A DNA stretch of 64,000 bases, from assembly GCF_001831515.1 (NCBI RefSeq), contig NZ_KV825599.1, positions 48,832-112,831 of the forward strand. Reading direction: 5' to 3'. Below, piece after piece: positions 31,863-40,182 of this stretch (within the stretch, counting starts at the first letter, position 1; each line of letters starts with the position of its first letter). The notes under the pieces were generated by a model, which was not told where the DNA came from, did no database searches, and saw only the letters and a list, made by a program, of their open reading frames with translations. The stretch comes from Corynebacterium sp. HMSC074A01. GTDB taxonomy: Bacteria; Actinomycetota; Actinomycetes; Mycobacteriales; Mycobacteriaceae. The translations under genes and the position numbers were made by a program.

Positions 31863-31873
31863 GCACACCACCT

Positions 31874-31922
31874 AACTGGTACAAAGAATGAAAATAAAAC
31901 TGGACCTTGGAATCTACCAGTT
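31874..31922. promoter_or_regulatory. Repeated AACTGG elements between pdxR and pdxS (candidate PdxR operator)
   Basis: AACTGGTAC at 31874, AACTGGACC at 31898 (24 nt apart) and the inverted TACCAGTT at 31915-31922 lie in the 81-nt divergent intergenic region. Repeated short half-sites are typical for MocR regulators. The arrangement is direct observation; binding by PdxR is inference. Confidence 0.5.
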
Positions 31923-31943
31923 GGCGGCCAAAGATTGGTCACT

Positions 31944-32828
31944 ATGACTGATTTCACCAAATTTGCAGAGCTGACCAACTCCTTCAAGGGCGGCGTGATC
32001 ATGGACGTGGTCACCCCGGAGCAGGCGAAGATCGCCGAGGATTCCGGCGCCGTTGCCGTCATGGCGCTGGAGCGCGTGCCGGCCGACATCCGCGCCCAGG
32101 GTGGCGTGGCCCGCATGTCGGACCCGGACCTGATCGAGGGCATCCTCAACGCCGTGGACATCCCGGTCATGGCCAAGGCACGTATCGGCCACAGCGTGGA
32201 GGCGAAGATCCTCGAGCACCTCGGCGTCCACTACATCGACGAGTCCGAGGTGCTCAGCCCGGCGGACTACGTCAACCACGTGGACAAGCGTGACTTCAAC
32301 GTGCCCTTCGTGTGCGGTGCGACGAACCTTGGCGAGGCACTGCGCCGCATCAACGAGGGCGCGGCCATGATTCGCTCGAAGGGCGAAGCCGGTACCGGCG
32401 ACGTCTCGGAGGCGACCAAGCACATCCGCACGATCCGCAGCGAGATCGCTGCCCTGCAAGCCACCTTTGCCGCCAACCGCGACGAGCTCTACGTCGCGGC
32501 GAAGGAGTTGCAGGCCCCTTACGAGCTCGTCTGCTACGTCGCCGAGCACGGCAAGCTGCCGGTACCGCTGTTTACCGCCGGTGGTGTCGCCACCCCGGCA
32601 GACGCAGCGCTGATGATGGAGCTCGGCGCGGACGGTGTGTTCGTCGGGTCCGGCATCTTCAAGTCAGGCAACCCCGAAGCCCGCGCGAAGGCCGTGGTCA
32701 AGGCAACCAAGCACTACGACGACATCGCGGTTGTCACCGAAGCGTCCCGCGGCCTCGGCGAGGCGATGGTGGGCATCAACGTCGCCGACCTGCCGGCGCC
32801 GCACCGCCTCGCAGAACGCGGCTGGTAA
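31944..32828 (+). CDS. pdxS: Pyridoxal 5'-phosphate synthase, PdxS (Pdx1) subunit
   Basis: 294-residue TIM barrel that makes PLP from ribose 5-phosphate, glyceraldehyde 3-phosphate and ammonia. The catalytic Lys lies in [10 protein letters not shown] (about residue 79), the ring-closing Lys in [11 protein letters not shown], and the phosphate site in [16 protein letters not shown] 31944 follows AAGATT by 7 nt. The glutaminase partner gene pdxT, normally just downstream, is absent: the next 295 nt hold a terminator and a His-rich small ORF, then trpB on the other strand. Confidence 0.95.
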   Translation: MTDFTKFAELTNSFKGGVIMDVVTPEQAKIAEDSGAVAVMALERVPADIRAQGGVARMSDPDLIEGILNAVDIPVMAKARIGHSVEAKILEHLGVHYIDESEVLSPADYVNHVDKRDFNVPFVCGATNLGEALRRINEGAAMIRSKGEAGTGDVSEATKHIRTIRSEIAALQATFAANRDELYVAAKELQAPYELVCYVAEHGKLPVPLFTAGGVATPADAALMMELGADGVFVGSGIFKSGNPEARAKAVVKATKHYDDIAVVTEASRGLGEAMVGINVADLPAPHRLAERGW

Positions 32829-32872
32829 TCCCATTACGTTGGCAGCAGTTCCACCTCAGGTCGCCGAAGATT

Positions 32873-32906
32873 CATAGCCTGTCCACCCGATTGTGGGCGG
32901 GCTATG
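32873..32906 (+). terminator. Hairpin after pdxS
   Basis: CATAGCC (32873-32879) pairs with GGCTATG (32900-32906), and an inner CCAC/GTGG pairing extends the stem. A moderately T-rich stretch (TGTATTTCCGTT) follows. Confidence 0.6.
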
Positions 32907-32966
32907 TGTATTTCCGTTCCCTCCATCTGAAAGGACAGTGACATACTCAAACTGCTAAAGGAACCT

Positions 32967-33032
32967 GTGCCACGTCACCATCATCCGCACCAGCACAGCG
33001 CCCACACTCCAACCCGACACCATCAAATGTGA
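32967..33032 (+). CDS. Histidine-rich leader-peptide-like small ORF (orphan)
   Basis: A 21-codon ORF starting at GTG, VPRHHHPHQHSAHTPTRHHQ plus Met, with 8 His codons, and AAAGGA 4 nt before the start. Such composition is characteristic of his-operon attenuator peptides. However, the downstream DNA on this strand is the 3' end of trpB (opposite strand), and no histidine gene follows. Either a relic of a lost or displaced operon, or chance in a CAC-rich stretch. The surrounding 32907-33123 contains no other gene; a CGCCT/AGGCG hairpin lies near 33064-33082. Confidence 0.3.
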   Translation: MPRHHHPHQHSAHTPTRHHQM

Positions 33033-33123
33033 ACCACACATCGTTCACAACCCTTGACGTAAAGCGCCTATTGGGCAGGCGAGAAAGTCCAAGGTCGTGA
33101 GGTGAGGGCAAGAGCCCCCAAAA

Positions 33124-34467
33124 CTAGTGGGCGACGGTGTGGCCGGCCTCGCGCTCGTTGGAGGAGCTGGTCATGGAGGCGAGGACTTCGCTGATGTGGA
33201 GGTCGCCGATGGGGGCTTGCTCGGGGTCGTCGAAGAGTTGGTCGCCGAGGATGTTGTAGACGTAGTCGAGGTCCTTGTCGCCGCGGCCGGACAGGTTGAC
33301 CAGCAGGTTGAGCTCGTGGCCGTCGGCGTCGGCGACTTCGGCGAGTTTCAGGGCGTAGGCCAGGGCGTGGGAGGACTCGAGAGCGGGGATGATGCCTTCG
33401 TAGCGGGAGAGCAGACGGAAGGCCTGGAGGGCGTCCTCGTCGGTGACGGCGACGTATTGGGCGCGGCCGATCTCGCGGAGGTATGCGTGCTCGGGGCCGA
33501 CGCCCGGGTAGTCCAGTCCGGCGGAGACAGAGAAGGACTCGGGGAGGACTTCGCCGTCCTGACCAGTGACAATAAAGGAGCGGGAGCCGTGCAGGATGCC
33601 CAGCTTGCCATGGTTGAGCGGTGCGCCGTGGCGGTCGGTGTTTAGGCCTTCGCCGGCGGGTTCGACGCCGATGAGTTCGACATCGGCGTTGCCGGGCTCA
33701 TCCTTGAGGTATTCGGCGAAGGCGCCGATGGCGTTGGAGCCGCCGCCGACTGCGGCGATGACGGCGTCGGGAAGTCTGCCGGTGTCCTCCAGCATCTGCT
33801 GGCGGGACTCGCGCGAAATAACAGCCTGGAACTCCTTGACCAGGGTGGGGAAGGGGTGGGGACCGCAGGCGGAGCCGAGGACGTAGTGGGTGGAGTCAAT
33901 ATTTTCAACCCAGTCCTGCAGAGCGATGTCGATGGCGTTGGACATGGAGCCGCCGGCGTCGTTGGTGACGGGGACGACTGTGGCGCCCATCAGGCGCATG
34001 CGGCGCACGTTCGGCTGCTGGCGGGCAACGTCTTGCGCACCCATGTAAATTGTGCACTCCATGCCCATCAGCGCGGCAACCATGGCGGTGGCGGTGCCGT
34101 GCTGGCCGGCGCCGGTTTCGGCGATGAGGCGATTCTTGCCCAACCGCTTCGCGAGCAACGCCTGCGCCAACACCTGGTTGCCCTTGTGCGCGCCACCGTG
34201 CGCAAGATCCTCACGCTTCAAGAAAATTTTCGACGCACCAACCCTCGGCAGGTTGGCACATTCGTAAACCGGAGTCGGACGGCCGAGGAACTTCGCTTGG
34301 AGGCGCGAGAGCTCGTCGAGAAACTCGTTGTCCTCGCGGGCGTCCACGAAAGCGCGCTCGAGCTGATCGAGCACCGGGTAGAGCGGCTCGGGCACGTACT
34401 GGCCACCGAACTGCCCGAAATATGCAGGTAGAAGCGTATCGCGCTCAATCTTGTCGACATCAGACAT
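33124..34467 (-). CDS. trpB: Tryptophan synthase beta chain (stand-alone)
   Basis: PLP enzyme joining indole and serine. 447 residues, with the catalytic Lys in HGGAHKGNQ (about residue 90), the ETGAGQHGTATA loop, the phosphate site GGGSNAIG and the C-terminal SGRGDKD. It is of the TrpB1 type but has about 45 extra C-terminal residues compared with E. coli. No trpA or other trp gene is adjacent, so it may be a second copy or an indole-salvage enzyme. ATG 34467 has GAGAGGTG upstream. Read in the same direction as the POT gene, with a CCCCGC/GCGGGG hairpin between (34506-34528). Confidence 0.94.
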   Translation of the reverse strand: MSDVDKIERDTLLPAYFGQFGGQYVPEPLYPVLDQLERAFVDAREDNEFLDELSRLQAKFLGRPTPVYECANLPRVGASKIFLKREDLAHGGAHKGNQVLAQALLAKRLGKNRLIAETGAGQHGTATAMVAALMGMECTIYMGAQDVARQQPNVRRMRLMGATVVPVTNDAGGSMSNAIDIALQDWVENIDSTHYVLGSACGPHPFPTLVKEFQAVISRESRQQMLEDTGRLPDAVIAAVGGGSNAIGAFAEYLKDEPGNADVELIGVEPAGEGLNTDRHGAPLNHGKLGILHGSRSFIVTGQDGEVLPESFSVSAGLDYPGVGPEHAYLREIGRAQYVAVTDEDALQAFRLLSRYEGIIPALESSHALAYALKLAEVADADGHELNLLVNLSGRGDKDLDYVYNILGDQLFDDPEQAPIGDLHISEVLASMTSSSNEREAGHTVAH

Positions 34468-34563
34468 GGGTTCACCTCTCGTTTGCATCGTTGCCGGGTA
34501 GCCTACCCCGCAAGCCCAGCCCGCGGGGCTGATTCGGCGTATTCGTCGAAACGTGTAAAGCCG

Positions 34564-36051
34564 CTAGCGTACGTCTCCGAACTTTTGCAGCACCCAGCGT
34601 CGAATAGCGATGAGCACCACGCCAAGCACAATCGTGGCTGCGGACAGGGAGAGGAAGAAGGTGCGCTCCGCGGTTGCATCATCCGGGTTGTACAGCGAGC
34701 CGAGGACACCAGACAGTGCGGTACCCATCGAAACAGTCATCAACCAGGCGGCAAACAGGCGCGACTTGAAAGCCTCGGGGGCAACCTTGGTGGCAAGGGA
34801 ATTGCCAACTGGCGAGAGCAAGAGCTCACCCATCGTGAAGAGGAAGAGGATCAACACGAGCACGAAGAGCGGGGTGGACTGCTCACCGCCGCCAACGTAC
34901 GGCAGGAACAGGAAGAGCGAGAGACCAATCACGATGTTGGCCACGCCGAACTTCACCGAAGAAGACCACTGGCGATCGCCGAGTTTCGTCCACAAAGCTG
35001 CGAAGATCGGGGAGAAGATGATGATGAACGCCGGGTTGAAGGACTGCACCTGCGCCGGCGTGAGCTCCCACAGGAGGAAGTCCAAGTTCACGCGCTGATC
35101 CGAGTAGACCGCGACCACAGTGAACTGCGACTGGAAGATGGCGAAGAACGCCACCGAGCCAACGAGCAGGGGAATGTAGCCGGTCAGGCGGGACTTCTCC
35201 ACGGCAGTGACCTCTTCGGATTGGAACATCTCCCAGAGCAGAAACACAGTAGCGACCAGCGCAACCGCAAACACGATCCAGGACAGCGAGCTGAGCGGAA
35301 CAACGCCTGTGACCAGCAACATGGCGACGACGCCAACGACGATGACGGTGCCGGTGATCCACTTGCCGTACTCGGAGTGCGGCAGCGGGTTGGGGATCTC
35401 CGAGCCTGCAGCACCGATGCTGGAACCACGCATGAGGATGTACTGGACAAGCCCCAGCGCCATGCCGATCGCCGCGAGGCCAAAGCCCCAATGGAAGCCA
35501 GCCATGCCCCAGATCGCGCCGGTGAGGGCCGGGCCCAGCAGGGCGCCAATGTTGACTGACATATAGAAGATGGAGAAGCCCGCGTCGCGTCGTGGGTCCT
35601 CGCGGGTGTACAGCTCGCCCAGAACAACCTGAGAAGACGTCTTCACACCGCCAGAGCCGATACCGATACAGATGAGGCCGATGGCAAGACCGACGCCGCC
35701 AGGCACCAGAGCCAGAACAACGTGTCCAATCATGACCAGGATGGCCGAGTAGAGCAGCGTGCGCTCGGAGCCAAGGAGGCGATCGCCGACAAAGGAAGCG
35801 ACCAGCGCCATCATGTAGACAAAGCCACCGTAGGCACCGACCAGGTTCAACGCAGTGGTCTGGTCCATCCCGAGGCCGCCCTCGGTGGTGGAGTAGTACA
35901 TATAGAAGGCCAACAGGGCCTGCATGCCGTAGAAGCTGAAGCGCTCCCAGAGCTCGATGCCGAAAAGGTTGGCCAACCCCCAAGGCTGCCCAAAGAACTT
36001 CCGTTCCTTCGGCGCTACCTCGGGGTTGCTTGCGTGGGTGACAGAACTCAT
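34564..36051 (-). CDS. POT/PTR2 family proton-coupled oligopeptide transporter
   Basis: 495 residues with about 14 membrane helices. The POT signature ELWERFSFYGMQALL (ExxERFxYY-type proton site) lies at about residues 33-47, and FSIFYMSVNIGALLGP is the PTR2 motif. It imports di- and tripeptides. Divergent from dop with 67 nt between; an inverted repeat at 36058-36079 sits 7 nt upstream of the ATG. Co-directional with trpB downstream. Confidence 0.94.
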   Translation of the reverse strand: MSSVTHASNPEVAPKERKFFGQPWGLANLFGIELWERFSFYGMQALLAFYMYYSTTEGGLGMDQTTALNLVGAYGGFVYMMALVASFVGDRLLGSERTLLYSAILVMIGHVVLALVPGGVGLAIGLICIGIGSGGVKTSSQVVLGELYTREDPRRDAGFSIFYMSVNIGALLGPALTGAIWGMAGFHWGFGLAAIGMALGLVQYILMRGSSIGAAGSEIPNPLPHSEYGKWITGTVIVVGVVAMLLVTGVVPLSSLSWIVFAVALVATVFLLWEMFQSEEVTAVEKSRLTGYIPLLVGSVAFFAIFQSQFTVVAVYSDQRVNLDFLLWELTPAQVQSFNPAFIIIFSPIFAALWTKLGDRQWSSSVKFGVANIVIGLSLFLFLPYVGGGEQSTPLFVLVLILFLFTMGELLLSPVGNSLATKVAPEAFKSRLFAAWLMTVSMGTALSGVLGSLYNPDDATAERTFFLSLSAATIVLGVVLIAIRRWVLQKFGDVR

Positions 36052-36057
36052 GTAAAT

Positions 36058-36079
36058 AAAATACGCTCAATCGTATTTT
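36058..36079. promoter_or_regulatory. Inverted repeat before the POT gene (candidate operator)
   Basis: AAAATACG (36058-36065) and CGTATTTT (36072-36079) are perfect 8-nt arms with a 6-nt spacer. The repeat occupies the region between the POT start codon and its likely promoter, suggesting repression. It is also upstream of dop, about 40 nt away. Confidence 0.55.
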
Positions 36080-36118
36080 TCACACAAATACCCGCCGCGC
36101 CGGGTACGGTAGTGCGGT

Positions 36119-37630
36119 ATGACACGTTACATGGGCACTGAGACTGAGTACGGGATCACAACCCCGGACGACCCGTCGATAAGCCAACTGCTCACCTCTA
36201 CCCACGCGGTGGTGGCGTACGCGGCGATGAACACTGCCGCCCGCTCCCGCTGGAGCTACGAGGAAGAGGCCCCGCTCAAAGACACGCGCGGCTTCGACCT
36301 GCAGCGTTATCGCACCGTCCCGGTGGTGGACGCGAACGCGATGGGGGTGGCCAACGTGGTCACCACCAATGGCGCGCGCTACTACGTCGACCATGGGCAC
36401 CCGGAGTACTCCTCGCCGGAGGTTTCCAATGCGTGGGACGCCATGATTTATGACGCGGCGGGAGACTACGTGCTCAACAAGGCCGCGGCCGATATCCGCG
36501 AGCTGTGGGACCAGCAGATTAGCGTGCTGGACAAGATCGACCCGTGCCCGCCGCTGAAGTTTTATAAGAATAATGTCGACGGCAAGGGCCAGTCCTACGG
36601 CAGCCACGAGAACTACCAGTACTCGCGTAAGACCGACTTCGCGCGGCTGACCCAGGCGCTCATTCCTTTCTTCGTTACCCGCCAGGTGATCATTGGTGCG
36701 GGCCGCATGGGCATCGGTCAGGAATCGGAGCGTGAGGGCTTCCAGATCTCGCAGCGCGCCGACTACTTTGAGCAGGAGGTCTCGCTGGAGACCACGCTCA
36801 ACCGCGGCATCGTGAACACGCGCGACGAGCCGCACGCGCTGGCCGCCAAGTTCCGCCGCCTGCACGTCATCGTGGGCGATGCGAACATGAGCCAGTACTC
36901 CAACTTCCTCAAGATGGGTATGACCAAGCTCGTGCTCGACTGCATCGAATCCGACGTCGACTTTTCCGACCTGCGGCTTGCAAACCCCGTCGACGAGATC
37001 AAGCAGGTCTCCCACGACCCGACGTGCACGCACGAGCTCTTGCTTGCCGACGGGCGCAGGCTCACCGCCATCGAGATCCTACGGATCTACCGTGAGCGCG
37101 CTGCCGCGCTGCCGGAGCTCGACGAGGTAGACACCAAGGTCCTTGCCCTGTGGGGTGAGATCCTGGACGATCTCGAGCGCGACCCGCTGAGCACCGCGGA
37201 CCGGCTGGACTGGACCGCGAAGTGGTCGCTGATCAAGCGCTACTTAGATCGCGGGGGGGATATCGCGGACCCGAAGCTCAAGCTCATCGACATTCAGTAC
37301 GCGGATATCGACCCGGCGAAGTCGCTCTACCACGCGCTGGTGCGCAAGGGGCAAATGCGCACACTGGTCGACGAGGCAACGATCGAGCGGGCGGTCACAG
37401 AGCCGCCGACCGATTCGCGCGCCTACTTCCGCGGCCGCGTGAGCGAGAAGTTCGGCGAGGACATCGTGGCATCGAGCTGGCAGTCGGTGATTTTCTCGGT
37501 GAACAACCAGCCGCACCGTCTGCCGATGGACAAGGTCGATGGCTTTACCAAGGAAGAGATCGGCGAGCTCGTTGAGCGCGCCGAGGACATCACAGCATTG
37601 TTGAAGGGATTAGGATTCAAGCATGTCTAA
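36119..37630 (+). CDS. dop: Depupylase / Pup deamidase
   Basis: Deamidates the Pup C-terminal Gln to Glu and removes Pup from substrates. 503 residues of the carboxylate-amine ligase-like fold. N-terminal MGTETEYG supplies metal and ATP contacts, and YYVDHGHPEYSSPE holds the catalytic Asp (about residue 91). A Dop-specific inserted loop is present after about residue 40. TACGGT lies 8 nt before ATG. The stop overlaps the pup start by 8 nt, so translation is coupled. Confidence 0.96.
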   Translation: MTRYMGTETEYGITTPDDPSISQLLTSTHAVVAYAAMNTAARSRWSYEEEAPLKDTRGFDLQRYRTVPVVDANAMGVANVVTTNGARYYVDHGHPEYSSPEVSNAWDAMIYDAAGDYVLNKAAADIRELWDQQISVLDKIDPCPPLKFYKNNVDGKGQSYGSHENYQYSRKTDFARLTQALIPFFVTRQVIIGAGRMGIGQESEREGFQISQRADYFEQEVSLETTLNRGIVNTRDEPHALAAKFRRLHVIVGDANMSQYSNFLKMGMTKLVLDCIESDVDFSDLRLANPVDEIKQVSHDPTCTHELLLADGRRLTAIEILRIYRERAAALPELDEVDTKVLALWGEILDDLERDPLSTADRLDWTAKWSLIKRYLDRGGDIADPKLKLIDIQYADIDPAKSLYHALVRKGQMRTLVDEATIERAVTEPPTDSRAYFRGRVSEKFGEDIVASSWQSVIFSVNNQPHRLPMDKVDGFTKEEIGELVERAEDITALLKGLGFKHV

Positions 37631-37811
37631 GCAGCAGTACGTACAAGGCGGCAACAGCGGCGACGATGGGGCACAGGAGGAGGCCTTCGACGCCGGGCAG
37701 GCGCAGCTGAACACCACGGGCACCGACGACATCCTCGACGAGATCGATTCCCTGCTGGACAACAACGCGGAGGAGTTCGTGCGCTCGTTCGTACAAAAGG
37801 GCGGGCAGTAA
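37623..37811 (+). CDS. pup: Prokaryotic ubiquitin-like protein Pup
   Basis: 62 residues, disordered and acidic, with the conserved ILDEIDSLLDNNAEEFVRSF segment and C-terminal GGQ. The terminal Gln means Dop must deamidate it before ligation. Overlaps dop and is followed 4 nt later by pafA. The proteasome genes prcB and prcA, which lie between pup and pafA in mycobacteria, are absent. Confidence 0.97.
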   Translation: MSKQQYVQGGNSGDDGAQEEAFDAGQAQLNTTGTDDILDEIDSLLDNNAEEFVRSFVQKGGQ

Positions 37812-37815
37812 CCCC

Positions 37816-39207
37816 ATGACCACTGTCTACCCCCGCCGCGTGATGGGAGTGGAGACCGAGTTCGGAGTCACTGCGGTCCTCGACGGTAAAGCGGTTCTCA
37901 CCCCCGAGGAGATCTCGCGCTACCTGTTTCGCCCCGTCGTGGCGGAGCACCGCAGCTCGAACATCTTCACCGAAAACGCCTCGCGCCTGTACCTGGACGT
38001 AGGCTCGCACCCCGAGTACGCCACGGCCGAATGTGACTCGGTCACGCAATTGCTCAACTACGACAAGGCCGGTGAGCTGCTGTACAACCAGCTCGCCACC
38101 GAAGCTGAGCAAGCGCTTGCTGACGACCGCGTCGGCGGCAACGTCTTCCTGTTCAAAAACAACGTGGACTCGAAGGGCAACTCTTACGGCACCCACGAGA
38201 ACTACCTGATCAGCCGCGAGCTCGCGCTGAAATCCTTCGGCACGCAGTTGTTGCCGTTCATGATCACCCGCCAGCTCATCTGTGGTGCGGGCATGGTGAA
38301 GAAGGGCCGCTTCGTCATCTCGCAACGCGCCGACCAAGTATGGGAGGGTGTCTCATCGGCGACAACGCGCACCCGCCCGATCATTAACACTCGCGACGAG
38401 CCCCACGGCGACTCGCACCGTTTCCGACGCATGCACGTCATCGTGGGCGACTCCAACATGTCCGAACCATCCTTCGCGCTGAAGGTCGGCTCCACACTGT
38501 TGGTCATCGAGATGCTCGAAGCGGGCTTCGACCTGCCGGACTTCACCCTGGACAACGCCATCGAGCACATCCGCGAGATCGCCACGGACCCCACGGGCCA
38601 GACCCCGCTGCGCTTGAAGGAGGGCGGCACTATGACCGCGCTCGAGGTGCAGCAGGCAACGCTTGCGGCCGCCGAGCGTTGGCTGGAGTCCCGCCCCGAC
38701 GAGGGCACGCCGAACGAGGAGATGGCGCGTGTGGTGGACCTGTGGTCGCGCACGCTCGACGCAATTGCCTCGCAGGACTTCTCAGGTGTGGACACGGAGA
38801 TCGACTGGGTGATCAAGCGCAAGCTGCTCACCCAGTTCAAGGACAAGCTCGGCGCGGATTGGGACCACCCCAAACTCGCACAGATCGATCTGACCTACCA
38901 CGACATCAACCCCAACCGGGGACTGTTCTACCTGCTGCAGCGCAAGGGGCTGGCCAAGCGCTGGACCGACGATGAGTCCATCGCCAAGGCAGCCGCCCAA
39001 CCGCCGCAGACCACGCGCGCCGCACTGCGGGGGCGTTTCCTCACCGCCGCGCGGGCCGCGGGCGTGGACTACAACGTGGACTGGGTACACCTGAAGACGA
39101 ACCGGCCCGAGCCGCGCACGCTCGAGCTGCTCGACCCGTTTGCGTCCACCGACCCGCGCGTCGACGAGTTCATTGACTACATTGACTCGCTCGACGCGGA
39201 AGCGTAG
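37816..39207 (+). CDS. pafA: Pup-protein ligase
   Basis: Attaches deamidated Pup to lysines of target proteins with ATP. 463 residues, homologous to Dop. GVETEFG is the N-terminal metal/ATP motif, RLYLDVGSHPEYATAE holds the catalytic Asp (about residue 61), and the C-terminal small domain binds Pup. ATG 37816 lies directly after pup. Followed by pafB after 27 nt. Confidence 0.97.
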   Translation: MTTVYPRRVMGVETEFGVTAVLDGKAVLTPEEISRYLFRPVVAEHRSSNIFTENASRLYLDVGSHPEYATAECDSVTQLLNYDKAGELLYNQLATEAEQALADDRVGGNVFLFKNNVDSKGNSYGTHENYLISRELALKSFGTQLLPFMITRQLICGAGMVKKGRFVISQRADQVWEGVSSATTRTRPIINTRDEPHGDSHRFRRMHVIVGDSNMSEPSFALKVGSTLLVIEMLEAGFDLPDFTLDNAIEHIREIATDPTGQTPLRLKEGGTMTALEVQQATLAAAERWLESRPDEGTPNEEMARVVDLWSRTLDAIASQDFSGVDTEIDWVIKRKLLTQFKDKLGADWDHPKLAQIDLTYHDINPNRGLFYLLQRKGLAKRWTDDESIAKAAAQPPQTTRAALRGRFLTAARAAGVDYNVDWVHLKTNRPEPRTLELLDPFASTDPRVDEFIDYIDSLDAEA

Positions 39208-39234
39208 CGCAGACAGACAAGCACGGGAGGTGAC

Positions 39235-40182
39235 GTGGCGGAGCTAGAACCAGAGGTGCGCCAGGCGAACCTTGCGTTCGCGTTGCTCGGCTCGCCACGC
39301 AGGCGGGAGACCGCGTGGGTGGGCCAGCACGTCGACGGCTACCAGCACCGCAGCCAAGAGGCCCTCAACCTGCAGATCCGCCGCGACGTCGCAGCACTAC
39401 GCCTCGCCGGAGTTCCCGTGCGCTATCGCGACGGACAGCTGAGCCTCGACCGGGAACGCTACGAGCTCGCGCCAGTCGACCTGACCGAAGAAGAGGCGAG
39501 CGTCGTGGGTCTCGCCGTCGATCTGAGCCAGCGCGGCTCACTCGGTGCCTTTGCGCGCTCCGGCTGGACCAAGCTGGCCGCGTCGGGTGCCACCCGCACC
39601 TTTGACAGCGCCCCGCTCGCCTCCGCCGCACACGACGCAACCCAGCTGGATCCGGATGCCTTCCACCAGCTGCTCGGCGCGATCCGCCATAATCTGCGCG
39701 CCCATTTCGACTTCCACGTGCCGGGTAGCGGCCGCGTGCAGCGGCGCACGGTCGACCCGTGGTCCATTGTTTCCCTCAACACCAGGGCGTACCTGGTGGG
39801 CTGGGACGTGGACCGTGACGCCGAGCGCGTCTTCCGGGCCACCCGCATCTCGGATGTGACGCTGGTGCGAGACACCACAGATTTCCACTCGCCGACCGGG
39901 GACCCGGGCGAGATCGTGCGCGAGCTGCTGCGCGGCCCGGTGACGGATGCCCGCATTACCGTCGGCGCGGGCACCGCCGAGGAACTCGCCGCAAAGGGCG
40001 CCCGCGAGCCCGGGTCAACCGGCGAGACAGACACCATCGTCCTGGGGGAGGTAGAGCGCGACTGGGTCGTGCGCACGACCGCCGCCCATGCGCTCGACGT
40101 GCGAGCGATCGAACCGGAAGACATTAGGCGCGATGTGCTTGCGCTGCTGACGCAGGCAGGGGGAGGAGATCATGGCGAATGA
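39235..40182 (+). CDS. pafB: PafB, WYL-domain transcriptional regulator
   Basis: 315 residues: an N-terminal winged HTH (about 10-70; ALNLQIRRDVAALRLAGVPV) and a WYL domain (about 140-220; RAYLVGWDVDRDAERVFRATRI). With PafC it forms a heterodimeric activator of LexA-independent DNA-damage genes in mycobacteria. GTG 39235 follows GGGAGGTGAC. Its end overlaps pafC by 11 nt, as expected for subunits made in equal amounts. Confidence 0.95.
   Translation: MAELEPEVRQANLAFALLGSPRRRETAWVGQHVDGYQHRSQEALNLQIRRDVAALRLAGVPVRYRDGQLSLDRERYELAPVDLTEEEASVVGLAVDLSQRGSLGAFARSGWTKLAASGATRTFDSAPLASAAHDATQLDPDAFHQLLGAIRHNLRAHFDFHVPGSGRVQRRTVDPWSIVSLNTRAYLVGWDVDRDAERVFRATRISDVTLVRDTTDFHSPTGDPGEIVRELLRGPVTDARITVGAGTAEELAAKGAREPGSTGETDTIVLGEVERDWVVRTTAAHALDVRAIEPEDIRRDVLALLTQAGGGDHGE

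Noticed and set aside
31770..31943. Earlier in-frame start for pdxS
   Set aside because: It would begin inside pdxR on the other strand; PdxS proteins begin at the [14 protein letters not shown] sequence.
37812..37815. Missing or degraded prcBA between pup and pafA
   Set aside because: Only 4 nt separate the genes; no remnant exists to annotate as a pseudogene.
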